The notes under the pieces: model-generated
The model's input: only the letters and a program-made list of their open reading frames with translations
Told to the model about the DNA's origin: nothing
Databases searched by the model: none
Made by a program: the position numbers and the translations under genes
Part shown: in pieces, positions 1-8,590 of the stretch
How positions within the stretch are numbered: position 1 is the first letter of the stretch
How the letters are laid out: each line of letters begins with the position of its first letter
Source: Bacteroidia bacterium
GTDB lineage: Bacteria; Bacteroidota; Bacteroidia; Flavobacteriales; Flavobacteriaceae
Assembly (NCBI GenBank): GCA_030430535.1
Contig: JAUIKY010000004.1
Coordinates: 107,384 to 171,383, forward strand
DNA: 64,000 nucleotides
Reading direction: 5' to 3'

Positions 1-1
1 T

Positions 2-940
2 GATTACACGCGCACTAAAAACAACGTTTGGGCGGTCAATAAACACTTTGACGAAAGCAAACCAACGCTGTTGTTAAACTCGCACCACGATACCGTAAAA
101 CCGAACAGTGCTTACACTAAAGACCCATTTAAGGCCATTGTTGAAGATGGCAAACTGTACGGTTTGGGCAGTAACGATGCTGGGGGCTGTTTGGTGTCGT
201 TAATCGCAACATTTACCCATTTTTACAATCAAAAAGATTTAAAATATAATTTGGTATTGGTCGCTTCTGCGGAAGAAGAAAGCAGTGGTCCTAATGGGTT
301 GAACAGTATGTTGCCCATTATTCCAAAAGTAGATGTCGCCATAGTAGGTGAACCTACGCTGATGAATTTGGCGGTAGCTGAAAAAGGCCTCGTGGTTTTT
401 GATGCGGTGGTGGAAGGCACACCTAGCCATGCCGCACACCCAAACGATAACAATGCCATTTATAATACAATTGAAGTGTTGCAATGGTTTAAGGATTTTA
501 AATTCGAAAAAAGCACCGAAGCTTTGGGTGAAGTTAAATTGACGGTAACCCAAATCAATGCCGGTTCGCAGCACAACGTCGTGCCGGGGCATGTCGATTT
601 GGTGGTCGATGTTCGGGTAAACGACGCATACAGTAATGCCGAAATAGCCGAAATTTTGCAAACAAAATCACCGTGTACAAAAATTACACCGCGTAGTTTA
701 CGCTTAAATTCGTCGTCCATCCCGATGGAGCACGAGTTAGTAAAGGCTGGAATCGCTATGGGTAGAACTACGTATGGCTCGCCTACATTATCAGACCAAG
801 CGGTACTAAAATGCCCAAGTTTAAAATTGGGCCCTGGCGATAGTACACGCTCGCATTCGGCAGACGAGTTTATTTATATCAACGAAATAGAAGAAGGCAT
901 TCAAATTTATGTGGAGTTGTTGAATCGCGTCATCGTATAA
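2..940 (+). CDS. argE: M20-family acetylornithine deacetylase-like protein, 5' partial
   Basis: The reading frame is open from base 2, so the true start lies before the window; the first internal Met-type codon (TTG at 71) is not the start. The visible part reads like the zinc peptidase family M20: HHDTV with the metal-binding His and Asp, SNDAGG, the EEE catalytic/metal region near ESSGPNG, and GEPT. In Bacteroidota arginine synthesis this enzyme removes the acyl group from acetylcitrulline or acetylornithine. argH follows in the same direction 190 bp later, which supports an arginine role. Another M20 amidohydrolase (for example succinyl-diaminopimelate desuccinylase) cannot be excluded from the fragment alone. 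Confidence 0.75.
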   Translation, partial: DYTRTKNNVWAVNKHFDESKPTLLLNSHHDTVKPNSAYTKDPFKAIVEDGKLYGLGSNDAGGCLVSLIATFTHFYNQKDLKYNLVLVASAEEESSGPNGLNSMLPIIPKVDVAIVGEPTLMNLAVAEKGLVVFDAVVEGTPSHAAHPNDNNAIYNTIEVLQWFKDFKFEKSTEALGEVKLTVTQINAGSQHNVVPGHVDLVVDVRVNDAYSNAEIAEILQTKSPCTKITPRSLRLNSSSIPMEHELVKAGIAMGRTTYGSPTLSDQAVLKCPSLKLGPGDSTRSHSADEFIYINEIEEGIQIYVELLNRVIV

Positions 941-1030
941 CGCCATAGCGAGGAGCGGAGCGACGTGGCTATTTCTTCCTAGTTAAAAAGATTGCCACAC
1001 TTCGTTAGAAATAATAATAAAAATGGTTGT

Positions 1031-1069
1031 CACCCTGAGCGCTCCCGATAGTTATTGGGACGAAGGGTG
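1031..1069. repeat. Palindromic intergenic element between argE and argH
   Basis: Arms CACCCT and AGGGTG enclose a second palindrome (TCCCGATA..TATTGGGA), giving one long stem, and the flanks GTTG/CAAC extend it with one mismatch. I recall similar GTCACCCTGAGC-type palindromes scattered between genes in Flavobacteriaceae. It may be a REP-like element. It could also slow transcription within the arg operon. Confidence 0.6.
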
Positions 1070-1094
1070 TCAACAAAAACTAAAGAATTAAAAG

Positions 1095-1114
1095 ATTCCC
1101 GTATTCACGGGAAT
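1095..1114. repeat. 20-bp ATTCCCG palindrome, copy 1
   Basis: Perfect 8-bp arms ATTCCCGT and ACGGGAAT around the loop ATTC, 16 bp before argH. Two more copies with the same arms occur at 2456-2475 and 19119-19138, so this is a dispersed family and not a single terminator. Confidence 0.7.
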
Positions 1115-1130
1115 GACAAAAACATAATAA

Positions 1131-2405
1131 ATGAAACTCTGGGACAAAGGTATATCCATTGATAAAAAAATAGAACAATTTACAGTTGGTAACGATCGGG
1201 AAATTGATATTCACATTGCAAAATATGATGTTACAGCATCAAAGGCCCATGCCAAAATGTTGCACAAAATAGGCATTTTAACTACGATTGAGTTAGAGCA
1301 GTTGTTGGGTGGCTTACAAGTGTTGGAAAACCAAATTGAAGCCGGCGAGTTTGTTATCGATGAGCAGTTTGAAGATGTACATTCCAAAATAGAGTACGAG
1401 TTAACGGTAAGCTTGGGCGACGTTGGAAAAAAAATCCACACAGCTCGCTCCAGAAACGATCAAGTTTTAGTGGCGCTCCATTTGTATTACAAAGAGAATT
1501 TAGCTTTGGTAAAAGAAAAGACTAAAACGCTTTTCAATACGCTTTTAGACCAAGCTGAAAATTATAAAGACAAAGTATTACCTGGTTATACGCACCTGCA
1601 AGTAGCCATGCCATCATCTTTCGGATTATGGTTTTCGGCCTATGCCGAATTGATGGTCGATGATGTGTTTTTGATTGATGCCGCTATAAAAACCGTGGAC
1701 CAAAATCCGTTGGGGTCTGCTGCTGGCTACGGAAGTTCATTTCCTATCGACAGGGAATTCACTACAAAAGAAATGGACTTTGCAACGCTAAAATACAATG
1801 TGGTAGCGGCACAAATGGGCCGTGGAAAAAACGAACGCACCATTGCGGCTGCCTTGGGTAGCTTGGCCAATACCATGGCGCGTTTTGCCATGGATACCTG
1901 TTTGTACATGAGCCAAAATTTCGGATTTATTTCGTTTCCAGAAGAATTGACTACCGGAAGCAGTATTATGCCCCATAAAAAGAACCCTGATGTTTTTGAA
2001 CTGATTCGTGGTAAGTGCAACAAAATACAAGCTTTACAAAGTGAAATGGTGCTTATTACCAACAATTTGCCAAGTGGCTATCACCGCGATTTTCAGTTGT
2101 TGAAAGAAAACATGATTGCCGCTTTTGAGGAAATAAAAGATATTTTGGATATTTTCAATTACTCCATTCAGCAAATTATTGTAAAAGATATTGACATCAA
2201 CAGCGATTTGTACAAATACCTTTTCACAGTTGACAACATCAATAATTTAGTGGTTGATGGCCAAAGCTTCCGTGAGGCGTATCAAAAAATTGGTGGTCAG
2301 GTTCAGGATGGTACTTACGTGCCTGACACCTCAAAAAAGCACACACACGAAGGTAGTATCCATAACTTATGCTTGGATAAAATCCGGGCTAAATTTCCTG
2401 ATTAA
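1131..2405 (+). CDS. argH: Argininosuccinate lyase
   Basis: Catalyses the last step of arginine synthesis, splitting argininosuccinate into arginine and fumarate in the cytosol. The protein is 424 residues, close to the Bacteroidota family size. It carries the fumarase/lyase superfamily signature GSSIMPHKKNPD near residue 277 with the catalytic Ser, and TARSRNDQV near residue 104. The ATG at 1131 is followed directly by family-like sequence (MKLWDKG). It lies downstream of the argE-like gene and probably belongs to the same operon, although the 190-bp gap holds two palindromic repeats. Confidence 0.95.
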   Translation: MKLWDKGISIDKKIEQFTVGNDREIDIHIAKYDVTASKAHAKMLHKIGILTTIELEQLLGGLQVLENQIEAGEFVIDEQFEDVHSKIEYELTVSLGDVGKKIHTARSRNDQVLVALHLYYKENLALVKEKTKTLFNTLLDQAENYKDKVLPGYTHLQVAMPSSFGLWFSAYAELMVDDVFLIDAAIKTVDQNPLGSAAGYGSSFPIDREFTTKEMDFATLKYNVVAAQMGRGKNERTIAAALGSLANTMARFAMDTCLYMSQNFGFISFPEELTTGSSIMPHKKNPDVFELIRGKCNKIQALQSEMVLITNNLPSGYHRDFQLLKENMIAAFEEIKDILDIFNYSIQQIIVKDIDINSDLYKYLFTVDNINNLVVDGQSFREAYQKIGGQVQDGTYVPDTSKKHTHEGSIHNLCLDKIRAKFPD

Positions 2406-2420
2406 TCAAAAGGAATTCCT

Positions 2421-2435
2421 CGACGCTCTGCGTCG
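2421..2435. repeat. Small hairpin after argH
   Basis: CGACGC-TCT-GCGTCG is a perfect 6-bp stem 16 bp after the argH stop. No T-run follows directly, so it is a poor intrinsic terminator. It sits just before the second ATTCCCG palindrome. Confidence 0.45.
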
Positions 2436-2455
2436 GGGGTTCGGTTGAAATTGTC

Positions 2456-2475
2456 ATTCCCGTGAAAACGGGAAT
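2456..2475. repeat. 20-bp ATTCCCG palindrome, copy 2
   Basis: Arms ATTCCCGT and ACGGGAAT are perfect over 8 bp with a GAAA tetraloop. It has the same arms as the copy before argH. It lies between argH and the converging ROK kinase gene and may help end transcription from either side. Confidence 0.7.
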
Positions 2476-2631
2476 CTAAATACATGATTTCGGTTTTTGA
2501 CCTTGTGATGTCAAAATGCTATGACTGAACTTGCCAAAATGAAACAAGCGAGATCTGTACTAAGCGCAGTCGAAGCATGCCACTATAGCTCTACCTCGTG
2601 GATAGTTGTTTCAAGAAATTCTATATTATAA

Positions 2632-3378
2632 TCATTTGTTATGAGGGTGTAATGCCGCCACCGCTGCCCCTATTAAACCTGCATAATTTCCTAATTCGGC
2701 TGGAAGTACAGGAGTGGAGACGGTAATCTGTTTTTTGAATTCATCAAAATCTTTTGATGTGCCACCGCCCAAAAAAATATAATCGGGGCATAAAACGGTT
2801 TCTACGATTTCCAGAAAAGTATTAAATCTTTTGCCCCATTTTTTGTAGCTCAAATTTTTCCGTTCTTTAACGGATGCCGCTGCCCATTGCTCAATTTTTT
2901 TGTGCTTTTTGTAGGGTATTTGGCCTAACTCAAAATTAGGAATCAGTTCCCCGTTATAAAATGCACCGCTTCCTAAACCAGTTCCAATGGTAATCATAAT
3001 TACTAACCCGGTTTTGTCTTTTCCAATGCCATAATTCATCACGGCATAACCAGCGGCATCGGCATCATTAACCACGGTAACGGGGAGTCCACACGCATCA
3101 GAAAACAAGGCTTCGGCATCAACACCTACCCAACTGGAATGCAAGTTTCCTTTCGCACTGCAAACACCGTTTTTTAAAATACTGGGGAACCCACAGCCTA
3201 TGGAACCCTTATAGTTAAAATGCTCAACAATGTCTTTGAATGTTTTAGCCATAGGTTTTGGCTTTCGCGATTTTGGGGTTGGAATTCTGTAGCGTTCCGA
3301 TAAAAGCTCGCCTGTTTCAGAATCTATTATGGCGCCTTTCATTCCAGAGCCTCCAATGTCAATGCCAAGTATTTCCAT
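2632..3378 (-). CDS. ROK-family sugar kinase, polyphosphate glucokinase-like
   Basis: Likely phosphorylates glucose, using ATP or polyphosphate. The start GIDIGGSGMKGA (residues 5-16) is the phosphate-binding loop of the ROK/actin fold; VNDADAAG near residue 105 holds the catalytic Asp; ITIGTGLGSG is the second phosphate loop. The 248-residue length and the lack of the ROK zinc-cysteine cluster match polyphosphate glucokinase (PpgK) more than NagK or Glk. It is divergent from the secreted GH3 glycosidase, so it could use glucose released by that enzyme. The phosphate donor cannot be read from the sequence. Confidence 0.8.
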   Translation of the reverse strand: MEILGIDIGGSGMKGAIIDSETGELLSERYRIPTPKSRKPKPMAKTFKDIVEHFNYKGSIGCGFPSILKNGVCSAKGNLHSSWVGVDAEALFSDACGLPVTVVNDADAAGYAVMNYGIGKDKTGLVIMITIGTGLGSGAFYNGELIPNFELGQIPYKKHKKIEQWAAASVKERKNLSYKKWGKRFNTFLEIVETVLCPDYIFLGGGTSKDFDEFKKQITVSTPVLPAELGNYAGLIGAAVAALHPHNK

Positions 3379-3445
3379 AATTTACTTTTTTGCACAAGCT
3401 AAAAGATACAAAGTTTAAAATAATATAATCTTCAAATTAAAATGT

Positions 3446-3453
3446 AATCGATT
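3446..3453. promoter_or_regulatory. AATCGATT palindrome over the GH3 promoter
   Basis: A perfect 8-bp palindrome with a central CG overlaps the -33 TTG of the promoter for the GH3 gene. LacI-type repressors favour AAnCGnTT cores, so it is a candidate operator. The site is short and could be chance. Confidence 0.3.
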
Positions 3454-3482
3454 GCTTTTTATGATTTGAATGTATATTTTTG
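3452..3482 (+). promoter_or_regulatory. Bacteroidota-type promoter for the GH3 gene
   Basis: TTG (3452-3454), 20-bp spacer, then TATTTTTG (3475-3482), which fits TTG-N17..23-TAnnTTTG. The ATG lies 37 bp downstream, leaving a short AT-rich leader. Confidence 0.6.
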
Positions 3483-3519
3483 GTTTTTCTGTCAAAAAAA
3501 CAACTTTTTAAACTAAATA

Positions 3520-6207
3520 ATGAAGCAACTAAACGAACACTTCAGGTCTTTACATTCTTGTAAAACAGTTCCATTTTACAAATCTATTTTATTTCGTGGA
3601 ACATTTTTCTTGTTTTTCATCAGCAGTTTTCTTTCTGCCCAAGAAGCCAATGTTGATTTTTCCTATTTGGATTCAGAGTCAGGTCTCTCTTTTGAAGACC
3701 GTGCTGAAAACTTGCTGCATCAAATGACTTTAGAAGAAAAAGTCAGTCAGCTTTTAAATGATTCTGAAGCAATTCCCAGATTGAAAATCCCGAAATACAA
3801 CTGGTGGAACGAGTGTTTGCATGGGGTGGCCCGGGCGGGTTACGCTACGGTATTTCCACAGTCCATTTCAATAGCGGCATCCTTTAATCGCGATTTGTTA
3901 AAAGAAGTGGGAACGGTAATTTCGGATGAAGCCAGAGCCAAACACCACGAGTTTGTTAGAAACGGAAAACGGGGTATTTATACGGGACTCGATTTTTGGT
4001 CGCCCAACATCAATATTTTTAGAGATCCACGTTGGGGAAGAGGCCACGAAACTTATGGTGAAGACCCCTATTTAACGGGTGAGTTGGCTTCACAATTTAT
4101 TGTTGGTTTACAAGGCGACCATCCTAAATATTTAAAAACCATAGCCACGTCAAAACATTTTGCAGTGCACTCGGGGCCAGAAGCCTTGCGCCATACGTTC
4201 GATGTGGACGTAAGCGACAGGGATTTATACGAAACCTATCTGCCAGCCTTTAGAAAAACGGTAAAAGACGCCAAAGTGTATTCCATTATGGGGGCTTATA
4301 ACCGATTTAGAGGCGAGTCTTGCAGTGGACACGATTTCCTTTTGAACCAATTATTGAGGGACGATTGGGGGTTTGATGGCTATGTGGTGTCCGATTGCGG
4401 TGCTATTCGCGATATCCACACTGGGCACAATTTGGCAAAAACCAAAGCCGAAGCGGCCGCTATTGGGGTAAAAGGTGGGTGCGACCTGAATTGTGGAAGT
4501 TATTATCATTCCTTAGTGGATGCCGTAAATGAAGGTTTGGTTTCTGAGGATGTGATAGATGTTGCCGTAAAACGTGTGTTGATGGCACGTTTTAAACTCG
4601 GTATGTTTGATAGCGAAAACGAAGTGCCTTTTGCAAAAATGCCGTTCGGCATTGTGTGTTCCGATGCCCATAATACTTTAGCCAGAACAGCGGCGCAAGA
4701 AAGCATCATTTTAATGAAAAATGAAAATGGCGTATTGCCGTTGTCAAAATCAAAAATTAAAAAAATAGCCGTTATCGGCCCCAATGCCGATAATTGGGAG
4801 TCGTTATTAGGAAACTACCACGGTACTCCAAAAAATCCGGTCACTTTTCTAAAAGGGATTAAAAATAAAGTGGAGCCCCGTATTGAAGTGCTGTTTGCCG
4901 AAGGTTGCCACCTCTCTGATGAAGCGACAAATTTAAAACCTATTCCATCTGCATTTTTCCAAACTAAAAGCGGGATACAAGGTTTGGAAGCATCGTATTT
5001 CAACAATGTGAAATTTGAAGGCAAGCCCGTAATGAAACGTATTGATGATAACATCGATTTTTCATGGCAAAATGATATGATTTCAAAGGAACTCGACGAT
5101 AATTTTTCAGTACGTTGGGAAGGTGTTTTGGTACCACCAACCGATGGGGAATACGAATTGGGGCTGTTGTCAAAACGTGGAATGACCATTTATATTGAAG
5201 GTAAAGAAATTACCAACGGAAAAGGCTCGGCACACCACCCTAAATATGCCACTGAAAAAATGTCGCTAGAGGCAGGAAAAGCCTACCCGATTAAGGTGGA
5301 ATATTTTAGTGATGAAACTAATGCTTTGGCCCAGGTTTTATGGACGATGCCAGAGAACGATAAAATTTCTGAAGCTGTAAAAGTAGCTAACCAATCCGAC
5401 GTGGCCATTGTGGTTTTAGGGCTGTCGCAGCGTTTGGAAGGTGAAGGCGGAGATAAAAAAGATATAGCATTACCAGAACAACAAACCGAATTACTGAAGG
5501 CTGTTAAAGCTACGGGAAAGCCCGTGATTTTGGTGATTAATGCAGGGAGCGCTTTGGCCATAAATTGGGCAAAAGAAAACGTTGAAGGTATTTTAAACGT
5601 GGGCTATCCTGGAGAAGAAGGAGGTAATGCTCTGGCCGATGTGCTTTTTGGCGATTACAATCCTGCCGGAAGGTTGCCAATTACCTACTACGAATCATTG
5701 AGCGATTTGCCGCCCTTTGAAGATTACAACATGAAAGAGCGCACCTATCGTTATTTTACGGGCAAACCGCTGTATCCGTTTGGTTATGGCCTAAGCTATA
5801 CCACATTTGATTATTCCGATTTAACTTTGCCGAAACAAATAAAAGCAGGTGAAAACGTTGAGGTTTCTGTGAAAGTGACCAATACGGGAGACCGCGATGG
5901 CGATGAGGTCGTTCAGCTTTACTTGTCCGATACTAAGGCCTCTACACCACGCCCCACACGGCAATTGGAAGGTTTTGAAAAAATTCACCTGAAAAAGGGT
6001 GAAAGCAAAATCGTAGAATTTACGTTAACGCCCAGACAACTTTCATTAATCAACAAACGCACCAAACGCGTGGTTGAGGCAGGCGATTTTGTAGTGCATG
6101 TTGGAGGAGAACAGCCCGGTTTTTCGGGAGACGTTAAGGCCAAAACCACTGGAGTGGTGCGTGGTACATTCAATGTGAAAGGCAATATCGAAATTAAAGG
6201 ACTTTAA
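3520..6207 (+). CDS. Secreted glycoside hydrolase family 3 enzyme with PA14 insert (beta-xylosidase/beta-glucosidase)
   Basis: The 895-residue protein begins with a signal peptide (hydrophobic stretch about residues 22-40 ending FLSAQ), so it is exported. The GH3 catalytic domain spans about residues 55-370, with FRDPRWGRGHETYGEDP typical of the xylosidase-like branch and the nucleophile Asp292 in VVSDCGA. A PA14 domain, probably carbohydrate binding, interrupts the second GH3 domain at about 478-600. A fibronectin-III-like domain lies near 790-865. It removes terminal xylose or glucose from oligosaccharides; the sugar specificity is inferred. The DUF1080 lipoprotein gene follows after 38 bp and is probably cotranscribed. 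Confidence 0.9.
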   Translation: MKQLNEHFRSLHSCKTVPFYKSILFRGTFFLFFISSFLSAQEANVDFSYLDSESGLSFEDRAENLLHQMTLEEKVSQLLNDSEAIPRLKIPKYNWWNECLHGVARAGYATVFPQSISIAASFNRDLLKEVGTVISDEARAKHHEFVRNGKRGIYTGLDFWSPNINIFRDPRWGRGHETYGEDPYLTGELASQFIVGLQGDHPKYLKTIATSKHFAVHSGPEALRHTFDVDVSDRDLYETYLPAFRKTVKDAKVYSIMGAYNRFRGESCSGHDFLLNQLLRDDWGFDGYVVSDCGAIRDIHTGHNLAKTKAEAAAIGVKGGCDLNCGSYYHSLVDAVNEGLVSEDVIDVAVKRVLMARFKLGMFDSENEVPFAKMPFGIVCSDAHNTLARTAAQESIILMKNENGVLPLSKSKIKKIAVIGPNADNWESLLGNYHGTPKNPVTFLKGIKNKVEPRIEVLFAEGCHLSDEATNLKPIPSAFFQTKSGIQGLEASYFNNVKFEGKPVMKRIDDNIDFSWQNDMISKELDDNFSVRWEGVLVPPTDGEYELGLLSKRGMTIYIEGKEITNGKGSAHHPKYATEKMSLEAGKAYPIKVEYFSDETNALAQVLWTMPENDKISEAVKVANQSDVAIVVLGLSQRLEGEGGDKKDIALPEQQTELLKAVKATGKPVILVINAGSALAINWAKENVEGILNVGYPGEEGGNALADVLFGDYNPAGRLPITYYESLSDLPPFEDYNMKERTYRYFTGKPLYPFGYGLSYTTFDYSDLTLPKQIKAGENVEVSVKVTNTGDRDGDEVVQLYLSDTKASTPRPTRQLEGFEKIHLKKGESKIVEFTLTPRQLSLINKRTKRVVEAGDFVVHVGGEQPGFSGDVKAKTTGVVRGTFNVKGNIEIKGL

Positions 6208-6245
6208 CGTATCTTTAAAAAAAATCAAATTTTAAATCATTTGAA

Positions 6246-7133
6246 ATGAAAATAAATAGAGTTTTTTCCATTGTACTTTTTGGAATTTCACTGTTGTTTG
6301 TAGGTTGCAAAAGCACGAACCAGACCGCTAATAATTGGAACCAATTAATCGATAAAGATTTAAGCCAATGGGATGTGTTTATAGGCGTGCCGCATCATTC
6401 GTTGGATTTGGAAGGCTATGAAAAAGGCGATGGCAAAAGAGGTACGCCGATAGGGCTTAATAACGACCCTTTAAATGTGTTTTCTGTGGTAGAAATGGAT
6501 GACGAACAGGTGTTAAAAGTATCAGGTGAAGTGTATGGCGGGTTAAGTACCAAACAGGAATTTGAAAATTACCATTTAAGTTTGGAGTTTAAATGGGGAA
6601 CCAAAAAATACGAACCCCGTTTACAGGATAAGCGGGATAGCGGTATTTTGTACCACGCGCAGGAGCCCCATGGACAATTCTGGAATGTTTGGATGAAGTC
6701 ACTCGAGATGCAGGTGCAGGAAGGCGATTGCGGAGACTTTTTTGCGTTGGCAGGAACGGGAATTGATATCAAATCGGTTGAAAAAACAGAAGTAGAAAAA
6801 GCGTATCGCTTCTATAGCCCAGATGGTGAATTGCGGCATTTTAAAAGTGGAGGAGATTCAAGATGCCGCCGAATAAAAGATTTAGAAAAACCAAATGGTG
6901 AATGGAATAAACTAGAGTTGGTTTGCGTAGGAAATAAAGCCTATCATATTGTAAATGGAACGGTAGTGATGGTTATGGAAAATCCGGTGATGTATGATGA
7001 ACAAGGAAATTCAAGTCCGTTGACCAAAGGTAAAATTCAATTGCAAAGTGAAGGCGCTGAGCTATATTATAAAAACATAAAAATCAGATCTGTAAAAGGT
7101 TTGCCTCAGGTTTTTCAAGAGCAACTCTATTAA
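6246..7133 (+). CDS. DUF1080 (3-keto-disaccharide hydrolase family) lipoprotein
   Basis: Residues 1-21 form a lipoprotein signal with lipobox LFVGC, so Cys21 is the likely lipid anchor. The mature part resembles DUF1080, a concanavalin-like fold now linked to cleavage of 3-keto-glycosides; the family core is visible as DSGILYHAQEPHGQFW with KSLEMQVQEGDCGDFF after it. It follows the GH3 gene closely, so both probably act on plant or algal oligosaccharides at the cell envelope. Substrate is unknown, and the enzymatic role rests on family knowledge only. Confidence 0.8.
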   Translation: MKINRVFSIVLFGISLLFVGCKSTNQTANNWNQLIDKDLSQWDVFIGVPHHSLDLEGYEKGDGKRGTPIGLNNDPLNVFSVVEMDDEQVLKVSGEVYGGLSTKQEFENYHLSLEFKWGTKKYEPRLQDKRDSGILYHAQEPHGQFWNVWMKSLEMQVQEGDCGDFFALAGTGIDIKSVEKTEVEKAYRFYSPDGELRHFKSGGDSRCRRIKDLEKPNGEWNKLELVCVGNKAYHIVNGTVVMVMENPVMYDEQGNSSPLTKGKIQLQSEGAELYYKNIKIRSVKGLPQVFQEQLY

Positions 7134-7167
7134 AATAGGTTTGTTCAGGGTAGTTTGCCTAGAGTGA

Positions 7168-7520
7168 GTCATGTTGACCTTGGGAGACATCACATAACAG
7201 TGGTTTTAGGATAAAGTGAGTCACGCTTATGAATAAGAGCGTGACATAACATTGGTTTTTCAAAAATTCTGTGATTTCTCACTTTCGTTCGAAATGACTC
7301 GTAGCGTCAAAATGGAGGATGTTAGTCATGTCGACTTCAGGAGACATCACATAACAGTGGTTTTTAAGATAAAGTGAGTCCAACTTACGAATAAAGAGTG
7401 TTGCATAACACTGGTTTCCAAAGACTTTGTGATTTCTCACTTTCGTTCGAAATGACTCGGAACGTCGATTACAATATGTAGTAGTCATGTCGACGAATGG
7501 AGACATCGCATAACAGTGAG
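7168..7520. repeat. ~159-bp tandem repeat array, left block (3 units)
   Basis: Units start at 7168, 7325 and 7484 with GTCATGT(C/T)GAC; the third is cut short. Each unit carries, in order, GGAGACATC, CATAACAGTGG, GTGAGTC, CATAACA(C/T)TGG about 53 bp later, the mini-palindrome GTGATTTCTCAC and GTTCGAAATGAC. Together with the GIY-YIG gene and the right block, this fills the 1.46 kb between the DUF1080 and CPCC-like genes. The short frames that run through it on the minus strand are by-products of the repeat. It is not a CRISPR array, because units are long, diverged and spacerless. Confidence 0.85.
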
Positions 7521-7571
7521 TTTACAAAAGTTATTCGGTTTGTCATAATTATTCGGAATAGACTTCGTGAA

Positions 7572-7871
7572 CTAAAATATTTGCATGTTTAAACTTTCCC
7601 ATTTTGGATTGAAATTAGAAATTAATTCATTCTTCTTTTTTCTGCTCCATTTTTTTAATTGTTTTTCTCGTGCAATACTGAGTTTGGGGAATTCAAAAGT
7701 TTCATAATAAACCAAATAAATACAGCCATATTTACCAGCAAACGATTTTTTTGCATTTGCGCTATCAAAATAGTGCTGTGATAAGCGTTTTTGTATATTA
7801 TTGGTAAATCCTATATATAGGGTAGTTCGGTAGGCATTGGCAGTGATATAAACAAAGTAATTGTGTTGCAT
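7572..7871 (-). CDS. Small GIY-YIG nuclease-family protein
   Basis: This 99-residue protein is a bare GIY-YIG domain: YFVYI (residues 5-9), LYIGFTNNIQKRL (18-30) with the catalytic-type Arg29, His33, and the metal-binding Glu69 in IAREKQLKKW. It has no DNA-binding extension. Proteins of this UPF0213/YhbQ-like type are frequent and often multicopy in Flavobacteriaceae. It sits alone, antisense, in the middle of a tandem-repeat array, which suggests that it moved in or that the array grew around it. Its DNA or RNA target is not known. Confidence 0.88.
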   Translation of the reverse strand: MQHNYFVYITANAYRTTLYIGFTNNIQKRLSQHYFDSANAKKSFAGKYGCIYLVYYETFEFPKLSIAREKQLKKWSRKKKNELISNFNPKWESLNMQIF

Positions 7872-7952
7872 ATTTTAAATATAAAAATTACTTTGTAAAT
7901 AGAATCGGTTGTGCTATTGTTTTGATGCTAAGGGTCATCATTTGTTGTTGGT

Positions 7953-8530
7953 TCTGTGATTTCTCATTATCATTCGAAATGACTTTTAGTGTCAAAATGG
8001 AGCATGTTAGTCATGTCGACGATTGGAGACATCACATAGCAGTGGTTTTTAAGGTGAAGTGAGTCAAACTTACGAATAGGCGTGTTACATAACACTGGTT
8101 TTCCAAAGATTCTGTGATTTCTCATATGCGTTCGAAATGACTTGTAGCGTTGTATTGCGGTAAGTGGTTGGTCATGTCGACTTTAGGAGACATCACATAA
8201 GAGTGGTTTTTCAGATAAAGAGGGGCATATGTACTAATATGAATGTTACATAACAGTAGTTTTGAAAGATTCTGTGATTTCTCACTGGCGTTCGAAATGA
8301 CTAGGAGGGCTAAAAAGAAGCGTGTTAGTCATGTCGACTTTAGGAGACATCGCATAACAGTGGTTTTTAGGATAAAGTGAGTCAAACTTACGAATAGGCG
8401 TGTTACATAACACTGGTTTTCCAAAGATTCTGTGATTTCTCATATGCGTTCGAAATGACTTGTAGCGTTGTATTGCGGTAAGTGGTTGGTTTTGTCGACT
8501 TTAGGAGACATCGCATAGCAGTGGTTTTGT
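7953..8530. repeat. ~159-bp tandem repeat array, right block (about 4 units)
   Basis: After a partial unit at about 7953, units start at 8010, 8171, 8328 and 8489, spaced 161, 157 and 161 bp. Units 1 and 3 share a 116-bp stretch (8057-8172 and 8375-8490) that looks identical, while unit 2 between them is more diverged. The array therefore partly grew by copying a ~318-bp dimer. I find no open reading frame of substance in it. Confidence 0.85.
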
Positions 8531-8590
8531 TGTCACTAAAAGAAAATCATTATTTTTAAAACTTAACCGTAGCTTTAAATTATTGCAGTT

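Noticed and set aside
7279..7506. 75-codon minus-strand frame inside the repeat array
   Set aside because: It runs through two repeat units, has repeat-like peptide sequence and no family resemblance; other units do not keep the frame.
7168..8530. CRISPR array
   Set aside because: Units are ~159 bp with diverged blocks and no constant repeat plus unique spacer pattern; no cas genes nearby.
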